Of a stretch of 64,000 nt of DNA, positions 62,836 through 64,000 are shown one piece after another (position 1 is the stretch's first letter; every line of letters starts with the position of its first letter). The stretch is from the NCBI RefSeq assembly GCF_005937885.2, contig NZ_CP042176.1, positions 3,715,501 to 3,779,500 of the forward strand, read 5' to 3'. Under the pieces are notes generated by a model. That model did no database searches, was not told where the DNA came from, and saw only the letters and a list, made by a program, of their open reading frames with translations. The stretch comes from Bradyrhizobium sp. KBS0727. Its GTDB lineage: Bacteria; Pseudomonadota; Alphaproteobacteria; Rhizobiales; Xanthobacteraceae. Made by a program: the position numbers and the translations under genes.

Positions 62836-62923
62836 CGTCATGCCCGGCCTTGTGCCGGGCATCCACGTCTTTGCCGCCGAGAAAAGAAAGACGTGGATGG
62901 CCGGGACGAGCCCGGCCATGACG
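62836..62923. repeat. Palindromic element (CGTCATGCCCGGCC family)
   Basis: 88 bases with ends CGTCATGCCCGGCC and GGCCATGACG, plus an inner pair ATCCACGTCTTT / AAAGACGTGGAT. It lies between convergent genes (the quinone oxidoreductase and argD), as the other elements do. Confidence 0.8.
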
Positions 62924-62935
62924 AATGCTGAAGGC

Positions 62936-64000
62936 TTACGCCACCATTCGCGCAGCACCTGCTTTGGTCAGGATCGTATCGAGACAGCAGATCATTTCTG
63001 CGATCTCGTCTTTGGACACGTTAAGCGCCGGCATGAAGCGCAAGGCATCCGGCTGCGGCGAATTCAGCAGCACGCCTTCCACGAATGCCTGGGCCACGAT
63101 CGATGCGCCGATCGGCAGCTTGAGATCGAGCGCCAGCAGCAGACCCCGGCCACGGACCTCGCCGAGGCCATGCCGCGCCGACAGCTTTTGCAGTTCGCTT
63201 TCCAGAAACAGCCCGGCATCGGTGGTCGATTTCAGGAACGCCGGCGTGACGACATGTTCGAGTACGGCGAGGCCCGCCGCGCACATCAGCGGGTTGCCGT
63301 TGAAGGTGCCGCCCTGGTCGCCATGCTCGAAACAGGACGCATACTCGGTTGCCAGCAACGCCGCCAGCGGCACGCCGCCGCCGATGCCTTTGCCGAGCGT
63401 CATGATGTCGGGTTCGATGCCGGCATGCTCGTAGTGGAACAGTTTTCCGGTCCGGCCCATGCCGGTCTGGATCTCGTCCACGATCAAGAGCAGCCCGCGC
63501 TCCTGGGTCAGCGCGCGCAGCTCCTGCAGGAATTGATCGGTCGCCGGCCAGACGCCGGCTTCGCCCTGGATCGGCTCCAGCATGACCGCAACGGTCTTGT
63601 TCGAGATCAGCCGCTTCACGGACTCGATGTCGTTGAGCTGTGCCTTGGGAAAGCCTGACACCTTGGGCTCGAACAGTGGCTCGAAGGCCTTCTTGCCCGA
63701 TGCCGACATGGTCGCGAGCGTACGGCCATGGAAGCCGCCGACGAAGGTGATGATTTCATGCGCGCCGTTCTTGTAGAGCGTGCCAAATTTGCGCGCCAGC
63801 TTGATCGCGCCTTCATTGGCTTCGGCGCCGGAATTGGCAAAGAACACCTGGTCGAAGCAGCTGTTGGCGACGAGCGCCTGGGCGAGCTTCAGGCTGGGCC
63901 CGTTGAAGAAAGCCGGACTCGGCGTGAGCAGTTGCTTGGCCTGCGCGGCAAGCGCGTCGGCGACGATCGCAGGCGAGTGGCCGAGGCAGTTGACGGCCCA
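62936..64000 (-). CDS. argD: Acetylornithine aminotransferase, partial (cut by window end)
   Basis: The frame is open to the window edge; about 354 residues are present. Visible: ANSGAEANEGAIKLARKFG, TFVGGFHGRT, LLIVDEIQTGMGRTG and TLGKGIGGGVP with the PLP-binding Lys, plus LECxx-free C-terminus ending MICCLDTILTKAGAARMVA. Class-III aminotransferase of the arginine pathway. The N-terminus is outside. ArgD versus a broad ornithine aminotransferase cannot be fully separated, but the pattern fits ArgD. Confidence 0.9.
   Translation of the reverse strand, partial: WAVNCLGHSPAIVADALAAQAKQLLTPSPAFFNGPSLKLAQALVANSCFDQVFFANSGAEANEGAIKLARKFGTLYKNGAHEIITFVGGFHGRTLATMSASGKKAFEPLFEPKVSGFPKAQLNDIESVKRLISNKTVAVMLEPIQGEAGVWPATDQFLQELRALTQERGLLLIVDEIQTGMGRTGKLFHYEHAGIEPDIMTLGKGIGGGVPLAALLATEYASCFEHGDQGGTFNGNPLMCAAGLAVLEHVVTPAFLKSTTDAGLFLESELQKLSARHGLGEVRGRGLLLALDLKLPIGASIVAQAFVEGVLLNSPQPDALRFMPALNVSKDEIAEMICCLDTILTKAGAARMVA

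Overview
The window looks like a chromosomal segment of a Bradyrhizobium-type alphaproteobacterium (Nitrobacteraceae). The evidence is the high GC content with few AT-rich stretches, an ndvB-ndvD-ndvC cluster for cyclic beta-(1,3)(1,6)-glucan, a phosphatidylcholine synthase, IalB, HspQ and FixJ-type proteins, and several palindromic intergenic repeats of the kind scattered through this group. The assignment rests on protein and repeat recognition by eye; no search was run.

Region 1 (1-10366) is an accessory, partly decayed zone. It holds the end of a sensor kinase, several small secreted proteins, a TAXI-type binding protein, a FixJ-type regulator and a single-domain receiver with a truncated 211-bp duplicate. 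It also holds gene fragments (arylsulfatase C-terminus, HupE/UreJ C-terminus) and a number of very small ORFs.

Region 2 (10367-27310) is a 16.9-kb integrated element bounded by a perfect 45-bp direct repeat. The right copy is the 3' part of an intact tRNA-Lys(TTT). The element carries a tyrosine integrase beside the tRNA, AlpA-like and DUF3102 proteins and a small pre-integrase protein. On its left side it has a VapE-type helicase, a perfect 29-bp inverted repeat built of 9-bp iterons (a candidate replication origin), a run of stop/start-overlapping small genes, an HK97-type major capsid protein and a Hint-domain structural protein. No large terminase, portal, prohead protease or tail module is visible, so a phage satellite or capsid-bearing mobile island is the best reading. 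Minus-strand cargo in the middle (17391-22058) includes a stand-alone PD-(D/E)XK nuclease candidate, a TPR protein, a DUF6680-like membrane protein and several small proteins. A ribbon-helix-helix repressor with its own palindromic operator sits at 23283-23504.

Region 3 (27342-36418) holds the ndvB-ndvD-ndvC glucan cluster, a SPOR-like repeat-rich protein and glmU. Between glmU and glmS (36419-42660) lies an inserted or rearranged stretch with an atpB remnant, a DUF2270 protein, a diverged second copy of the glmU 3' end, an ionotropic-glutamate-receptor-like channel and a large multi-GAF histidine kinase. A repeat-rich intergenic region follows.

Region 4 (42661-64000) is core chromosome: glmS, DUF502, recG, sdhE-mfd, a degenerate GGDEF protein, a degenerate adenylate-forming enzyme with a peptide-binding protein, ialB, hspQ, an AEC transporter, a UbiH-type hydroxylase, pcs-terC, a quinone oxidoreductase and a partial argD.
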